Shown here: positions 13,401 through 28,400 of the stretch, one piece after another
Position numbering within the stretch: the first letter of the stretch is position 1
How the letters are laid out: each line of letters opens with the position of its first letter
Source: Datnioides undecimradiatus
Taxonomy: Eukaryota; Chordata; Actinopteri; Lobotiformes; Datnioididae
DNA: 64,000 nt
Direction of reading: 5' to 3'
NCBI GenBank assembly: GCA_008933995.1
Contig: WARS01000029.1
Location: 19,995,511-20,059,510, forward strand
Notes under the pieces: generated by a model
Told to the model about the DNA's origin: nothing
What the model saw: the letters and a program-made list of their open reading frames with translations, nothing else
Databases searched by the model: none
Made by a program: the position numbers and the translations under genes

Positions 13401-16400
13401 TCTCCAAGTCAGCTGAAAGACAATTGTTGATAGACAAATGTATATAGAGACTGCTTACTATGAATCCTGGTTCTCCTTTTTGTCCACTGTCACCCCTTTC
13501 ACCCTGCAAAGATGAAGGCATTAAACAGATCTTTCAGTCAGGGGATCTGATGAAATAAACCACTGATATGCTGGGACAAATTATTACAAAATCAAATAAC
13601 AACAACAAATAACTACAATTAAATTAGTGTGAGCAGATACTTCCTGCAGATATGCTGACTAATACACAGGAAGTAGGACATATTCCATGCTAAATCACTA
13701 TCCAATCCAATCTTCACAGGCACATGGTGATGTTTTCAACAGGGTGGTCTCTCTGTTTACCTTAGTGCCCTCAGGGCCCGGCTCTCCCAATGGGCCATCT
13801 GGACCCCGGGGCCCCTATGCGACAGAATCATGAAACACACTTTGAACATAGCCCAACAAACCACAAGCAGTACATAAACACGTTTAGTATCAGCAAGTAT
13901 CACCATCTACAAAGTCATTAGTGGTCTTTGTCCACTTTTTTTCCCACCCTGCTGTTGCTGCCTGCCACACCCACAAACATTCCAGTGGTTTTGAGGCATT
14001 GTAGCACCACCACTCATGTAGGGTGGCAGACAAAGATCAGCAAATACAACCCAAGACCCTTTTCACTCCTGTTTGTCAGGACACTTTCAGCCTATCTGTT
14101 GTGTCCATCTCATCTCCCTCCTTTTATACCTCTACCTTTGATGGTTCTCTATTTGCTCCTATTTTGCCTCTGGTCGGACTCCCATCCCTTTCAGGTCACT
14201 CTGCTCACTTTAAGCTTCCCGGCTCAACTTTATCTTTTTTTTTTTTTTTTTTAATCTCATCTGTCAACAATCTCAGTTTTATTATTTCAGCTAACTTCTC
14301 AAGATGACCAGTGCTAATGTAACTTTTAATCTTTGTCAGCGATAAACTGATTCCTTTTAATTAATTGACTCTAAGTAGTCAAGTAAATTCATTCAAACAG
14401 CTCATTTAAAAGTAATACCAGACATTAGTACAAATCCTTTTGACTACAGGAACATTTTGCTGTGAGCGATCATTAAAATGGGGAAGAGAAAGTGAGATTG
14501 ATATGATTATTATAACTCAGTTCACAGGATGTACTGCCCATGGTGACTACTCACTCTAAAACTAGTGCAGGTGCGTGCCACCTAGGGCAGGTGAACAGTA
14601 GTAAAACGATAAGAAGTGAAATGCATTGTGGCAGCTCCTTGCTTCCTTTACGTTGCATTCTGAGGTTAATCTCGTATCGATGAACCACGGTGCTGGGAAA
14701 GGTTGTGTTTCAGCTATCAGGGGATTATCGAAACGATTATCAGTGATTCCGATACCTCAGAAATACAGGAAATAAGACCACAAACTTATGCGTGTATAGA
14801 TTACAGTAAACAACACAAGCCAGGGTATTTTAAGTGATGCCATATGTTTTGTTTGGCAGAATCTTCATCTGGAGTAAAATGAAGTTACAGACGATAAAAC
14901 AAAGTCAAACATGGAGTGTTGAAGTGTGAGGAGTAGTGTGGTAGTAGGTAACAGTCAATGGCAAATAGAATTTTGGATTCTGTTTTTGAATCAGAGACAG
15001 TAGAGTAAAACAAAGATAAGGTCTTTTTTTACTAGTGATCTTTCATCTGATTTTAAACATTTTTTTTATATAACAACTAAAACGCGACTACTTCACGTTT
15101 TAGATTGTACACAAAGCCTTATCAATTTGCGTAACAAATATCCTTATAATAAGTCCTACTGATGGAAGTGAACACTACAAAATACCTGGACTGGAACCAC
15201 TTACAGGATGTCTGAATCCTGCCACAGTTTTCACCTGAACAGCTGATTTAGTGTAGATTAGCTGAGATTAGAATAGGGTACAAAGAATATTTGCTTCTTG
15301 CTTATGACACAAGCTGTGAAAAATCGTATTGAGCTATAACTCAAGACATTCAAGATGAACATGTTGCAATGAAATATGTTCTCATCTCTGCTTTGTTCTG
15401 ATCTGGTACACCAAAAGATCAACAGAATGCACCTCACTTGCTGCTACTGTTTAATTAAAGTTAAAATTATGTTAAGCTCCCAGAGGCCTGACAACAATTA
15501 AAACCAGAAGTGTACTTTCTCTTCTTTACCTTAAGGTGTTGTTCTCCTCTGAGCCACATGGTGGCTCACCAGTATTTACCATACATTACCATAGTATCTT
15601 CCAACATGAGATTCATGGGGCTTATGAAACAGCAGTAAATGCACCTATAAGCTCAGGCCAAGTGGAAGGACAAACACATGTCTTTTAATTGCTTTAACCT
15701 CTGGTTTATAGGAATGGAGCTATGATGCGAAACAGACAACTGTGAGTCTTAAAAGTGAAGTTGTCGTGGCCACTAGTGAGTTGAAGTATGCTCATATACA
15801 TAACATACAAGAGACTAGTGCAACTAATACCCCAAAGGTAAAAACAGTGCTTACTCTCCTGCCCTTCGGCCCAGCAATGCCTGGACTGCCCCTCTGCCCC
15901 TGTGGACCCTGTGAGAAAAACACAGACACATGATGCAGGGCAGGGACAGAGTAAGCATTGAAAGGAAGGACTTCACAGTGTTTCTTTGGCATGATGCTGT
16001 TAGACCGACTGTAAAATGCAGTGAACGTGTGTACAAGTTAAAACCTCGCCATGCATCTTTTTACCCACATTGATATAAGTAATTAGAACCAAACAGATGT
16101 AGTTAAATGGCTTCAACAGAGCTACTGAACATTCAAGCCAGTGAATACTGTTTACACAGGTCTAGACTAACTTGTGAGACACAAGATAACAGATATCAAA
16201 TTACCCCCTTAAATTTTATGTTTACAGCAACTGTACGTTCCTACAACTCAGTTTAAGAGTCCAAGTTAATCTTGCAATTTATCTTGCAATTTAAGCGTTT
16301 ATAATATCCAGCCAAGGCACTGAGGAGAGAAGATGAGAGTCAGCGCATCCAAGATTCTCAGTCCATTAAGTACTAATGTGTGTATGACTCACACTGGATG

Positions 16401-19400
16401 TAGGAGGAGCAAAAGAAAACAAGAATCTCAACAACCGAAATGAATAAAAAACAATATACATGAACTAATGCTAATACAAAGAAACACTATTTGCTATTAT
16501 ATAGTGGTGATGAGGGAATAACACTCACAGGTGCACCTTGCATGCCGATGTCCCCTGGACTTCCTGGCAACCCTGGATAGCCCTTGTGCCAAACAGAAAA
16601 GACAAAGAGTATAAAAAGGGTAGACAAAAATTGTGCCACGACTAGATGAAATGAATTTTAAGAATGACTTGTGTGGAGCAACAGCACAGCAGCAGTGCAA
16701 GATTGTACATTAAAAGGTGGTTACATATGTGACTGGAAATGATTAGGACTGTTATGTAAAATCATGTTTCATATTAAGCTGTCTTAGAATGCGCTCCAGG
16801 CCCTGTTGGAAAAAAACAAACTGTGGTGCTGTGGTTCTCATCACAGTTATTTCTGTAATAATCTATTAAGGACCAATATCACATTAATAAAGACAAGCCA
16901 GAAAGACAAAAGTAGACGATGTTTGCCAGGAAACGTTAATCCCAGAAAATGGTCTTGGAACAGAAACAGAACTTCATGATGATGATCATCGTAATCTGTG
17001 GTCAAACAGCCCAAAGTCATCACACTTAACTGCCACTCCTTGCTAATGCAGCTACATTATGGTGAAAACTGGTTCACACAAATCACCATAACTCCTTACA
17101 TAAGTCTCAAAGCTCTCTCTCTCTCTCTCAGTCAAACACACACACACAGACTAGCAGTGATTCAATCATTCAACTATTTAGACGGCCAGCCACCAAATTA
17201 GTCATCCTCTCTTCCAGCCAGCCAATCAGTCAGGCTGCTAGCCAGTCTACCAGCCAGCTAGGTCAGGACTGGGGCCCAAAGCCACAGACATGGAGTTAAT
17301 CCAAGGCCTCAGGACAGTGAGCGATGCAGGCCAGACCTCTCTCTACGGACTCATGCAGCAGTTCACAACATAGTGGAAACACTGCTGCATTGGACAGCAG
17401 CTTGTTTTATTGCTCCGGGGAATCAACATTGTCAAAATAATCTTCACACATTTTCCACAGTAGTGAGTGAGCTAATGTTGCAAAGTTAACCTTGCATTAA
17501 CCTGCAACCATACAAAGATTTATCAAATCCAACTTCAGCACACTGCATGGATGCAAAATTCTCCCCAGCATGTCAATGAGTACTCTTTTCTTGGTCTATA
17601 CTGGGCCCGACCTAGGTATGCACTGGGATTGGTCTGTGAAGGATGGGTCGTATTCAGTATTGCAGAGTAAGACACAATCTTACTCGCACCCTACTATTTA
17701 AAATAGCTCATAGATTGAACAAAGTCAGTGCTAAATGCCTATAGAACCCTTTTGTTGACATGAAACACCAGCCAGTCTACTTTATGACTGATCCAGGAGC
17801 AGAATGAACAAAACACCTTTGCTTCAGTTTGTTAAATAAAAATTTTAGAACGGCATCGAAACACCGCAGACAAATTTAAAAGATCTGAACACAGTCTGAA
17901 GACTGGATTTGGTCAACACCACCAGCCTGAGTAATTTTCCTCAGCATTACTGTGGGAAAATCTTTTTGTCACGCCTGAATTTTGCAAAGATCTACAAAAG
18001 TTACAACACTGAGGAGTCTGGAACCTTTTAGGCCTTGTGAGTTCATTTCCACTAAACCTTGTAGCAAAGTAACATCTGCCAAAACTTACAGCCAAAAATT
18101 GTTAGTGGATCAGTTTTATATTTATCATCCTTAGACATTAGTTTACTGAATAAAGCATTCAAACTCTGGTAGGCTGCTGTAGCTGTGCTGATTTCTTGGA
18201 AAACCTTTTTGAATATATACACCATGGCTCTGGGGTTTACCAACTCTCAGACAAGAAGCAGAGCACTGCAGTATATCCCGAGTGTCTGTACTTACCCGTG
18301 GCCCCTTCTCCCCGACTGGACCTGTTGGACCCGGTGGTCCTCGGTCGCCCTGGGGAAAAAAACAGCGAGACAGGGAGGGAGGGATCATTAAACTATGACC
18401 TGAAACCTCAACACAGCAAACCCAAACACAGCCTCACATTCACTTTTCCTAATAAAGAGCCATGAAACCAGAGAGCAGCTTCTTAAATGCAGAAGGTTAG
18501 AGTGACAGCTGGTTGAAGGAGTTTAAGGCAAGTAGGTACTTTAAAACCCAGTTGGTGGCACTCTGCTCAGTGCGTTAAAAGTAAAGTTAACGCTAAGGCT
18601 CACTGAGAGTTAACTTTACATTTAGTTCTCAACTCTAAACCCTCTGACACTTGTGTCAGTGATGCTTTAATCCTCCTTAAACTGTGCAACATTCATGCCT
18701 GCATAAGTATATTTCAAGTTCGTGATGCACTTCTATCAAACGATAAGTGGAAAAGTTTTAAGGCTCTGTATTGGAAACAAGACTAAATCAGGAAGTGGCA
18801 TTGAAATAAATAAAAATTTGTGTGTGTGTGTGTGTACGTGTGCGTGTGTGTGTGAATGAAAGGAATTTTTGGGCGGTCAGGGTATGGCTGGTGCTGACAG
18901 GAGGAGAATTTGCGTAAGAGGAGGCGGAGGAGGACAAGTAAGAGTCTGACAAGCAGACAGGGACATGTTCTGACACACAGGGGGCTTCTGGATAGGAAGG
19001 AAAAGGAGAACAGGTTGATATAGAGGGAGGAAACAATGAAGATAGAAAATCAGGGGTGTTTTTTTGGAGGACTGTTAATGATCAACACCCTGAATGCTGC
19101 TAAAGTGAATTCAATTGAGCAAGAAGGCTGCAAAGCTACTTGAGATAGTTTCTTTTAAGCTCAGATATAATCAGCACTCAACATAGAAAAATCCTCAGGG
19201 CCTGTTCAGACTGCATCATGAGTATCCCAATGCATATACATAAGCAATAGTGTAACAGCACTTGTCCAGTATTTCTAGGAACAGATGTACTGTGGGATAT
19301 GTGATGTTAAGCAATAGGCCAATTTGTCTGAGGAGGTTTGTTGCCTAGCAATTTCAAATTTTCTCCAGAATTTCCCCTGAAATTGCTTCCTCCAGCAGAG

Positions 19401-22400
19401 GGGTGTGGCGAGACGAGTTATAATGACATGGCTTTGACAATATTGTTATTGATGTGAACGTGAGAGTGTTGAGTGTTTATCTGAGCATGTGTTCTGGGCC
19501 CTCTGGGGCCTCAAGCAGCTTAACACAGCCCTAATTACAGGGGTCTGCCGCTGACAAGCAACCAGCTGATGCTCACTGACAGCCTAATGATAGAGAAACA
19601 CACTCCTTACCTTTTCACCAGGAACTCCTATAACCCCAGCTATCCCAATCAGGGCAACTGGACCCTGGAGAGGAGAGGAGAGAAGAGCAGAGCAGAGAGA
19701 GTGTAAAAAGTGGAGTTGGTACAAGAGGAAAAGAAATGGTGTTCAGCACAAATTCACATGAAGAAAGTATGTCAGTAGACCTGATCTTCATTCATCTAGG
19801 GTTTATTTTCCAACCTGTTATGACACCTGGAATGCAAGAGGTCAAAGATTTAAATCTGATGCTTGCAAGAGCAAACAGCAGTAACTGCTGACTGCTGAGG
19901 AGAAACCTGCAGATTGACCCCTGAAGATGTATTCACATTGGAATATCATGAGAGCCACTTGTAAAAACCATCTTGTTTTTCATTAATAAAAATACACGTT
20001 TTCTGTTTCAAAAGACTTTCTTTAGATTTGGGGGATTTACTTGGTGTAAAATCAATTCATGCTCAACTTAACTGTAAGACAATCAAACAAAGCAAAAGCA
20101 GATGACACAGATGCTGCTAAACATGGAATACAATTATTGATTGAGAATCTGTTTCAACAAACCATATGGAATTGATAAAAAAAGGATTATTCAACAAAGA
20201 ACTACCAAAGATAGAAATATGTTGCGACCTTTAAAGCTTTTGTGAGTAATGGACTAAACTAAATTGTTGCATGTTGTCTGAAAAGACACTTACGTACTTT
20301 TTGAGCACAATAGCAATGATTGGGAATCATTCGGGGCATAGTAGTTTCACACAATACAGTAACTTAATACAGATGGCCCCAAAAAGACACATTCTCCTTA
20401 GTACAGGAATCCTCGTAGGCAAAACACTAGCTAATGTAAATATGAGAGTTATCAGAGGAGCTTAACTGCTTCCAGATCAGTTGTCTGGGACAGGGGCTGT
20501 GGTTTGGACCAGTGCCAACCTCTCCACTAAACAATCTGGAGGTCCAGACCAACAGTAAGACTTACGGGTGGTTAGAAATTTAACTAGAAATGGCATCTGT
20601 GCTTTTTAAACCTTTCCGTGTTTACTTTTGTTGAAAACCTGGGGGGAAAAAAAGTATGAAAAGAAGAAAAAGCATTAACAACAACGTGACAGAAGTGTTA
20701 CAGCAATGCGCACTTATATGCCAGACCAAAGCCACAATACTGCAAGTTCCCAGCACCACAGCACGTGCAATAAACCACTGGGGCACTGTAAGCCACCAGG
20801 ACATCTGAACCTAACTGGATTACATCGTTATTGTAATAATTCATATGACCGTCCAATTACAGACTATGGTCTCAATTCTGTCTGACCACAAAAACCAGCA
20901 CGGTCACACTGCGGCTGTCTCTGGTTGTAAGGGCCAATTTTTAACTCAGCAGTTCCTTCTTGTAGAACATATTCACACATTCAGCAGGTTATGAGATTTT
21001 ACATAACTGCTATTCATATTCTTGTTATGTACGTCTATGCTTTTGAAATGTTTTTTGCATGTTTTTCGCAAAGAAAGCAAGGGTTAGAGAAAAAAGAGAG
21101 CCAAAAAAGTCTGAAGCAGTAAGATTGTGTGAGCAGTAAGAGAAGTGAGAGCGACAAAGCGTAAGACAGGAAACAGACCTCTAAGATAAACACAATGAGA
21201 TTTTGTTCCATTTGCTACTCCCTTACTCAGCTAAAACAGGCTTATAGCCTCAAAGGGTTCCTCATGTATCATCACCTAAAGAGTATGATCCCGTTGGATG
21301 CAAGTAAAGCAGTTGAGCTTCGGATTAGCAACAGAGTGTCTGTGAGGGGCTGCAGCCTGAAGGCATGGGAATGGGAGCTCCAAATTGACCTCAAATCCCT
21401 TAATGGGGACACAAAGTGGGACAATGCTGTACCATGTGTACCGTTTAACAGAAGGAAATGATTTCAAGGGGTTTCCATATGACAGGACCATGACATAGGG
21501 GCTTTTACAGTACTGTTTTGAATGTGATCTGGTTTCTCAGACATAGTCTGGGTTAAAAAGTGCCAGTATAGACATTAACCTTAAGTTAAAGAAGAGTGTT
21601 AAGGGTCTCCCCCCAACACGTACCTCTTTCTTCTGCCACATATACATACATACTGAGTCACTGAATTTCAAGTCAAAACGTTTTGTTTGACATGTGAACA
21701 ATATTTCAAAGGACACCTGTGGTTGCCTCTGGTAACTGACGAGCGAAATGTTTTATTGGCTGTGGACTGGAAGGTGACTTCACAATGGAACAAGAAGCAG
21801 ACGTTTTAAATTGGCTAAAATACACTTCACTGTAAAAACCTCCAGTAAAAAGTCACTTGAAACAGTTTATGGGAGGCTGCATGGTGATACAGGGGCACTT
21901 GGTGAAGACAGGCAACCTGAGACCGGGTTGCACCGACCCTGCATTAACCTGTACTAGTCAACAGTCTTTCTCAGTTCCTTACACACCTAATTTATTTGGA
22001 AAGTGATGTAATGGCATTCATTAGAGCCTCCATATGTTTTAGAGTTTTATTTTTTCTCTGCATAGCCCCACGGTTCCTCCTTGGCTTCAAAGGCCCCTCT
22101 ACTCAGTAAGTGCTTAATCCCTCTCATATGTGCACTGCAGTAACACAGTCCAACATGGCCCGCTCGCTGTTTGCTTCCACTATGCACAGAATGCAAATGT
22201 TAACATTAAGGGGCCTCCTGGAAGGACAGACACACTTTGGATGTTCACAGCAGTTGTGTGAATATTAGGATTTTACAAAGGAAAAACATTTCCCTACATT
22301 TCTCCAGAGTATCCCTGTTGGCATTAGAGCGTTAACAGAAATGTGAAATGGAGAGACAGACATGATTTTGCTGCCAATTGGTTGATTTACAAACAATCCT

Positions 22401-25400
22401 TACACAGATGTTTGGGAACACTTGTAAAGCCGCTTGATTGACAAAGAGCAACTTTTTTTGGATTATCATTTTCTGCTTAAACACCTTAAGTATGATTACT
22501 GGGCCACAGCAGACATCAAACACACTTTGGCAGGATATGAGCTTTACACAAATGTGCAAACCAAATGAAACTGTGACTTCGACAGAAGATCTCTGATCAG
22601 TGCATTTTTCTGTTCTGCTGTGGTTTTCTGCCAATGTCATGATGAAAACATTGTTTGATGGTGGGAGAGGGTTCAGATTTCTCTTAACATTAAAAGTGGG
22701 TCAGGAAAAGACAACTTAAGATAATAAAAGCTTCAGTAAAGACTCCATATTGACACTCTTAAAAAGGGATTTGATGAAAACTACTAATCCATAGCAGGAT
22801 GCCTGTTAATGTTTGTCCCGTTACAAGTGTGAAAGCAACTTACTTGTGGTCCCATTTTTCCAACATTTCCCATGTCGCCTTTCTCCCCCTGTAAGCAGAA
22901 CACATCAAACAGAGTACTGGTTAGCTTCCTGTAATTAAAGAGATGTCTGCTGCCATCCTGCCGTGCTACTGACACAGGACTCACAGGATATTAAAAGTGT
23001 AAAAAGGACCACATGCACAGACTGCACGGGACTGTGAATAATTATGTGCTGCTTCTCATTGTGGTTTTCTAATATGTATGATAATAGTCCTGGAAGAAAT
23101 AATCTTCTCTCCTAATTAAGAGCATGTTTACAGCACAGTAAGTCTAGGGTTACAGTAAGTGGGTCACAAACATGGAGAAGCTGGCACTCAGAGGAAAGCA
23201 CTACACCATAATTTAGAACCATAAAATCTTGAAGCACATCATACCATGATCGTGGCACCGCATTTGCGGTGAGTGCAAAAGCCAAATACAGCCAATGAAA
23301 TAGGGTGAGGAACAGGTCTGGAATGTTGTGCTTTGCTGACGTATAACAAACACTGCTGAAGTATAACAAACACTATACAGTGAAAAATTGAGTTACTACA
23401 TGATTAAGGTTACTGACCTTTAAACCCTCAGGGCCAGGTTCGCCAATGTAGCCCTTCCTTCCAGGTCGGCCCTACAAAGGCAGGCAGAGAGATAGATGGA
23501 CAACAGAGTAATGATCAAAAGAGACCAAAGCTCATAGTGTGTTTATAGCATCTCATCCCAGCTGCTTCCTAATAGAACATCTGAGCAATCCGTTTCATTC
23601 AAACCACCTGTAAAAAGTTCCTTTTGTGTGCATGTGTGTGTGTTTGTGTATTCACAGTACATGAATGTGGGAGTTCTTACAGTAGGGCCAGCGCCGCCAG
23701 GTGGGCCGAGTGGTCCTTCATCCCCCTGTAGAAATACAGTGCAGTTCATCATAGACAAATATTCGCAAACATGCACACACAGACAGACACTCAGATATTC
23801 ACAGCAGTGTCCAACAGACATGTAAATACAGCTGGCACACCAAACAACAGGAACAGATGCACAAGCTGCATCATTCCGTTTGCATGACGCCTGACTCTCT
23901 ACATCAAAAGGCTTCAACAGGTCTGCTGCCAGCTCCTTTATTACCAGTTTGCTGATGATAGCTGATCTTGGACAGCCAGGTTGTGACAGTTTTATTATCA
24001 CACTCATACTGACAATTACACAATACCAAGGCTGAAAAGTAAAAGACTTGCACTGCACTGATGTAAAAGTACTGAGGCAGATGTTCTGCATACCGTTTTC
24101 ACTGACAGTTGCAAATGTGATAGACCCAAACTGGTATACTCACTGTAGATTAATATGGGGGACGATCTTGATTTTAATGATTTCAACATAAACATACACA
24201 GCAAACTGTTACAAGGTAACGTGGGATCGGATGTGCAGAGAGAACATTTGCCGGCTACACCTCTGCAAGCAGTTACCAGGTCAGTGCAGTAACATTCAGC
24301 ACAAGTTTGTGGCAAGTTTGTGTGTGTGTTGTACATCTTCCAAAAGCTTCTGTTCCTTTTTTCCAGAGCTGGAAAACTTTCAGCCTTGTTTTTATAAGCA
24401 CCCATTGGTGAATCATGACTTCACCCAGTGGAACATGCCCCGAGAGATATCACAGAGAAAAAAAAACACACTCCCACTAAGATCTAAGCTGTAACCGTTT
24501 AAGAATGAGATATGACTAGATGCTAAATGAGAAGCTCTGTGTTACTTGATCTTGCATTAGAACAATGAACTAATGGAAACCCCTTGTCATATTTTCCACT
24601 TTTCTGAAAGCAGTTTGATTTATACAGTTGATCTAGGTGTCAAATCATCTCACCTGTGGTCCTTGTGGCCCCTGCGGGCCTTGTGGCCCTCTGGCACCTT
24701 GTAAACCCTGAAACATAGTGAAATGGATGAATATAAAAAGGTTGAATTGAATGAATGGCTGGATTTGTGGACAGATGTAGACAGAGAGAGTGAGAGAAAG
24801 AGGGGGAGGAGAAGAGAAAGATGATTTCGTACCTTTGGTCCAGGTGGACCATTGGGCCCTGGTACTCCAATATCACCAGGGAAACCCTAACAAAACAGGA
24901 GGAGACTTTATGTTATTGATGTTATCTGTCATGAATCACATGACTAATTTGTTGAGTTTGATCCCACACATTTAATTTATACAATGCATTTCTGTGCACA
25001 TTGGAGGAGGTGTAGGATTATACTGTCTTAAAAATGACAGGTGTAAAGTATGCCCATTTCTCTATTGATAAACTATAGCTGGCTGTCTTCGCAATTCACG
25101 CAAGGCTTCCTGAATAAACCTGTATGAGACAGACAGGGTTAGGGCCTTTCTTGAGTGTATAGACAGGCTTATAGAAAACTGATGTAAGGATAGTGATGGA
25201 TTGCTATTAAACTGATAGAAGCTGAATACCTTCAGGCACAGCTGCCATGACACAATCACTCATTTGAGAGAAATATGCCTGCTAGCAGTGGCCTATGTGA
25301 CCTATGGTCATGTCGCACTCCTGAGAGCAGCATGTCTTTGACATTTTCCACGCTTTTCACATACTTTGCAGCATCTACCGCGACCTCTTTGACAACAGTT

Positions 25401-28400
25401 GAGGTACTCTACACCTAAAACACAGAAATGCTGCAGGGAGATGCCAAAACAGAACAACCAATAGACAAAAGATGCTGTTTTGGTAACAATACAGGGAACT
25501 ACCCCTACAGTTAAATTATAAATAATTTGTCCTTAAGCCAGTGTGTCAGTAAAATTTAGATTTGCTTTCCTTTCTTGAATTTCTTCTTATTAAAGTCTAC
25601 AGCCCCACTGCCAGCGCCCCTTTACATCACAGAGCTGGTAATAACTGGCCTGTTAGATTTTCACATATTTAATATCTAAGTGGAATTTTGATTTAGGGCG
25701 GCATGACAAGGAAAAGTTGTAAGAGCATCAAAAGGTCAACTAATGACCAGAGTGAAATCATTGTCTAGGAAGATGCCATTCTGTTCAGCAAATGTCTTTG
25801 TCACTTGTCATTGTGAGAGTAAAGTTTGACCTTGAGCTGGCAAAAGAGGAAATGGCATTAAGTTAATCATCTGGGGAGCATGAATGCACTAATGGTAATT
25901 TGCAAGACATTCGTATTTCTTATGTATAAGAGAAAGATATTTTCTGAGATACTGATTTATATCAATTAGGGCTGCAACTAACATATCATCATCATTCATT
26001 AATAACATAAGAAAGGGAAAATATTCAAATACTGACTTTTGAAAAACTTGAACCATCAAACGTAAAACATTTAGCAATAAAACAATACCTTTAAATGATT
26101 AAAATAGCTCTGATATATTACTCCATCATAATTAGTGAATAATTGTTGCAGCCTTAGTCTGAATCAAAGTGCTGAACAGACAAATTCATAAAAGTTTTTG
26201 ATCCCTGTGTTAATGGCTGCAATGCTCTTTATTGTCTCTCATCAGTAAATTGTGGTTGAAAGCATTTATTTATCTCTGTGTTCATCTTCAGGAAAGACAC
26301 TTTGCCTGCGGCCAAAAAGAGACATGTGCAGTATAGTGAAATCTGTTTTTTCTAGCTACCTGCTACTTTAACTCTCACAATAATGATTCTATATCTCCCT
26401 AATGTCTTTATGAGGTCATAATCTTTAGCATGAGCATTCATAAAACAGTCCCCAGCTTGGCTCTGCGCCCACCATATTACACACTCCTTAATACAAAAGT
26501 AAAGATACAGTAGGATGATTATATTTTATAGCTGCCTCTTTGTTTGGGCAGGCTCACTATCCATTTATGCTGTACTCAGCGTACTACACTGTGCCAAAGG
26601 ACTGCAGAAACCTTTAGTAATCATCTTTTGCCTCACCTTATCTCAATGTACAATGTACAATTCAATGTCATGCCACTATCAACACCATTGCCAAATGAAT
26701 GAAAAATGAAAGATTGCACATAAAACATCATTAAAACACAAAGAAAAGAACATATTTAACATGTTTACAAGCCTAGACCTGCAGTCTGAAACATCTCCTG
26801 GCCACATGCAAACTCACCCTCAGTGAAGTTTTTATTAAAAGCAAGTGCTGTCTGTAGTGAAGATACTGGAATGTAACTTGTTACACATACAACTGCTCAC
26901 TTAACCAACCAACACAGGTAACCAACACAGTAAACTGTTGTAACTCAAAGCTTACCTGCACTAGGCTTTTAAACACAAGCACGGTTCACCATTCACATAA
27001 CATGAGCATTTTTTGTAAAATAAAATAAAATAAAATACAATACTGAACATGGAAACTCATTATGTGCATGCCCTACCTCTGGTCCTGGAGGCCCAGGTGG
27101 TCCTTGTGCCCCCATCTCGCCAATTTTACCCTATTTGAGAAAGCAGCATAGGGACAAAAAGAAATAAGAAACCACACTAATATAAATATAAAAGAAATAT
27201 CCTATATGTCACAAATTTAAACCAAATTTCGAGAAAGTTGGGACAATGTGGAGATTGTTTTGATCTGCGGAAATAGCTCCCTCTTTATTCATTGCAGCAG
27301 AAACAGCTGATCAGTCATGTGAGTTGTATGTTTGTTATGTCAGAACAGGGAAAAGGGTCTCCTTCTCCCATTTAGCGCACTAACTCCTTTTCAAAACAAG
27401 ACAAATAACCAAGCAAGGGTACATACTTTTTTGTGGAATTGAGGAAGGTTGTTTTTTTTGTTATTCAGTTATACACATAACCCCTTTCTTATATGATGCA
27501 TCAAAATGCACGTAAAAATAAACAAAATATGGCTATTATGTTTGATTAGACATTTGATATGGAGCAACAAAAGCTTAATAACACTGATTGATGTGGAGCA
27601 AACAACTCCTCACTGAAGAGTCACAGCAAAATCCTGCATGTGCACTTGGTATGTTATCAGGTATCAAGGCTAAATTCAGGTCACAATGAACATTATGGTT
27701 ATTTTGATTACTCGAGGACTGTGGTAACTTGAACTACATTAACAGCTGATGCTGCACAGACACAAGATGCTGTGGAATAGGGCACCATCTGGATTTGTTT
27801 AAAACGCATCCTGAGTAAGAAGTGGGGACGTTTTCCACTGTTAATCATTTTTAAATCGAAGCTTTTTTCTGCCGATAAACAAATTGTTGGTTAAAGAAAC
27901 ATATCTGACTTTCTTCTTCCCTCATCGATGCAGCACGAGCATAACGAAGCTGATGTGTACTGCATGTGACTGAAATGAACTTCAAGTCCCAATCTCACTG
28001 GTTTACTTAGCTTTATCTATAAAGACTGTAAAAAAAAAAAAAAACAGTATAAAATGCCTGCACAGACACACACGCATACACAGAAAACACAAATATAGAA
28101 ACAAAAACACAAATGCACGTATAAATGCTAAATAATTTTCAGTACTGTCTACACAAGCACCTTTGGCTGCACAGACACACACTCACACGAACATACCGGT
28201 GGTCCTGGCTTCCCTCTTGGCCCCGTCGGACCGGGCACGCCAGCGGCACCCTGAAAGATCCAAAAACTCTCAAACTGGTCTCTTTGTGTGTGGTTGCTTT
28301 CCATGCCCTTATAAGTGAGTGTGTGCCTACGTGCGTGCGTGCAACAAACCTTTATTCACATGGGACAAGCACTATGTGGTGACTTGCTGTAACTAATGAA

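Larger units (their letters stand above)
9752..13458. other. introns 30-32 (between exons 30 and 33)
   Basis: Stretches 9752-10457, 10512-12343 and 12389-13458. The middle one has a slightly CpG-richer patch near 11,165-11,360 with AAGATGGCG at 11183-11191, a YY1-like core. No coding exon is recognised. Confidence 0.75.
13815..18295. other. introns 26-28 (between exons 26 and 29)
   Basis: Stretches 13815-15854, 15909-16528 and 16583-18295. Contents: poly(T), a 12-bp duplication, a CT/CA microsatellite, a 7-bp-arm palindrome GAGCCAC-ATG-GTGGCTC at 15554-15570, and a CAGCC-rich patch at 17180-17260. Confidence 0.75.
18350..22843. other. introns 24-25 (flanking exon 25)
   Basis: 18350-19610 has the TG microsatellite and a purine-rich stretch (18890-19030). 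19665-22843 is 3.2 kb of unique-looking sequence in which I find nothing definable. Confidence 0.75.

Noticed and set aside
13928-14254. Pyrimidine-rich ORFs ending in a phenylalanine run
   Set aside because: They arise from the CT-rich sequence and 18-base poly(T), not from a gene.
24016-24405. 129-codon minus-strand ORF
   Set aside because: Lies in intron 21-22 sequence, low-complexity Cys/Leu/Ser-rich, no family signal and no collagen frame.
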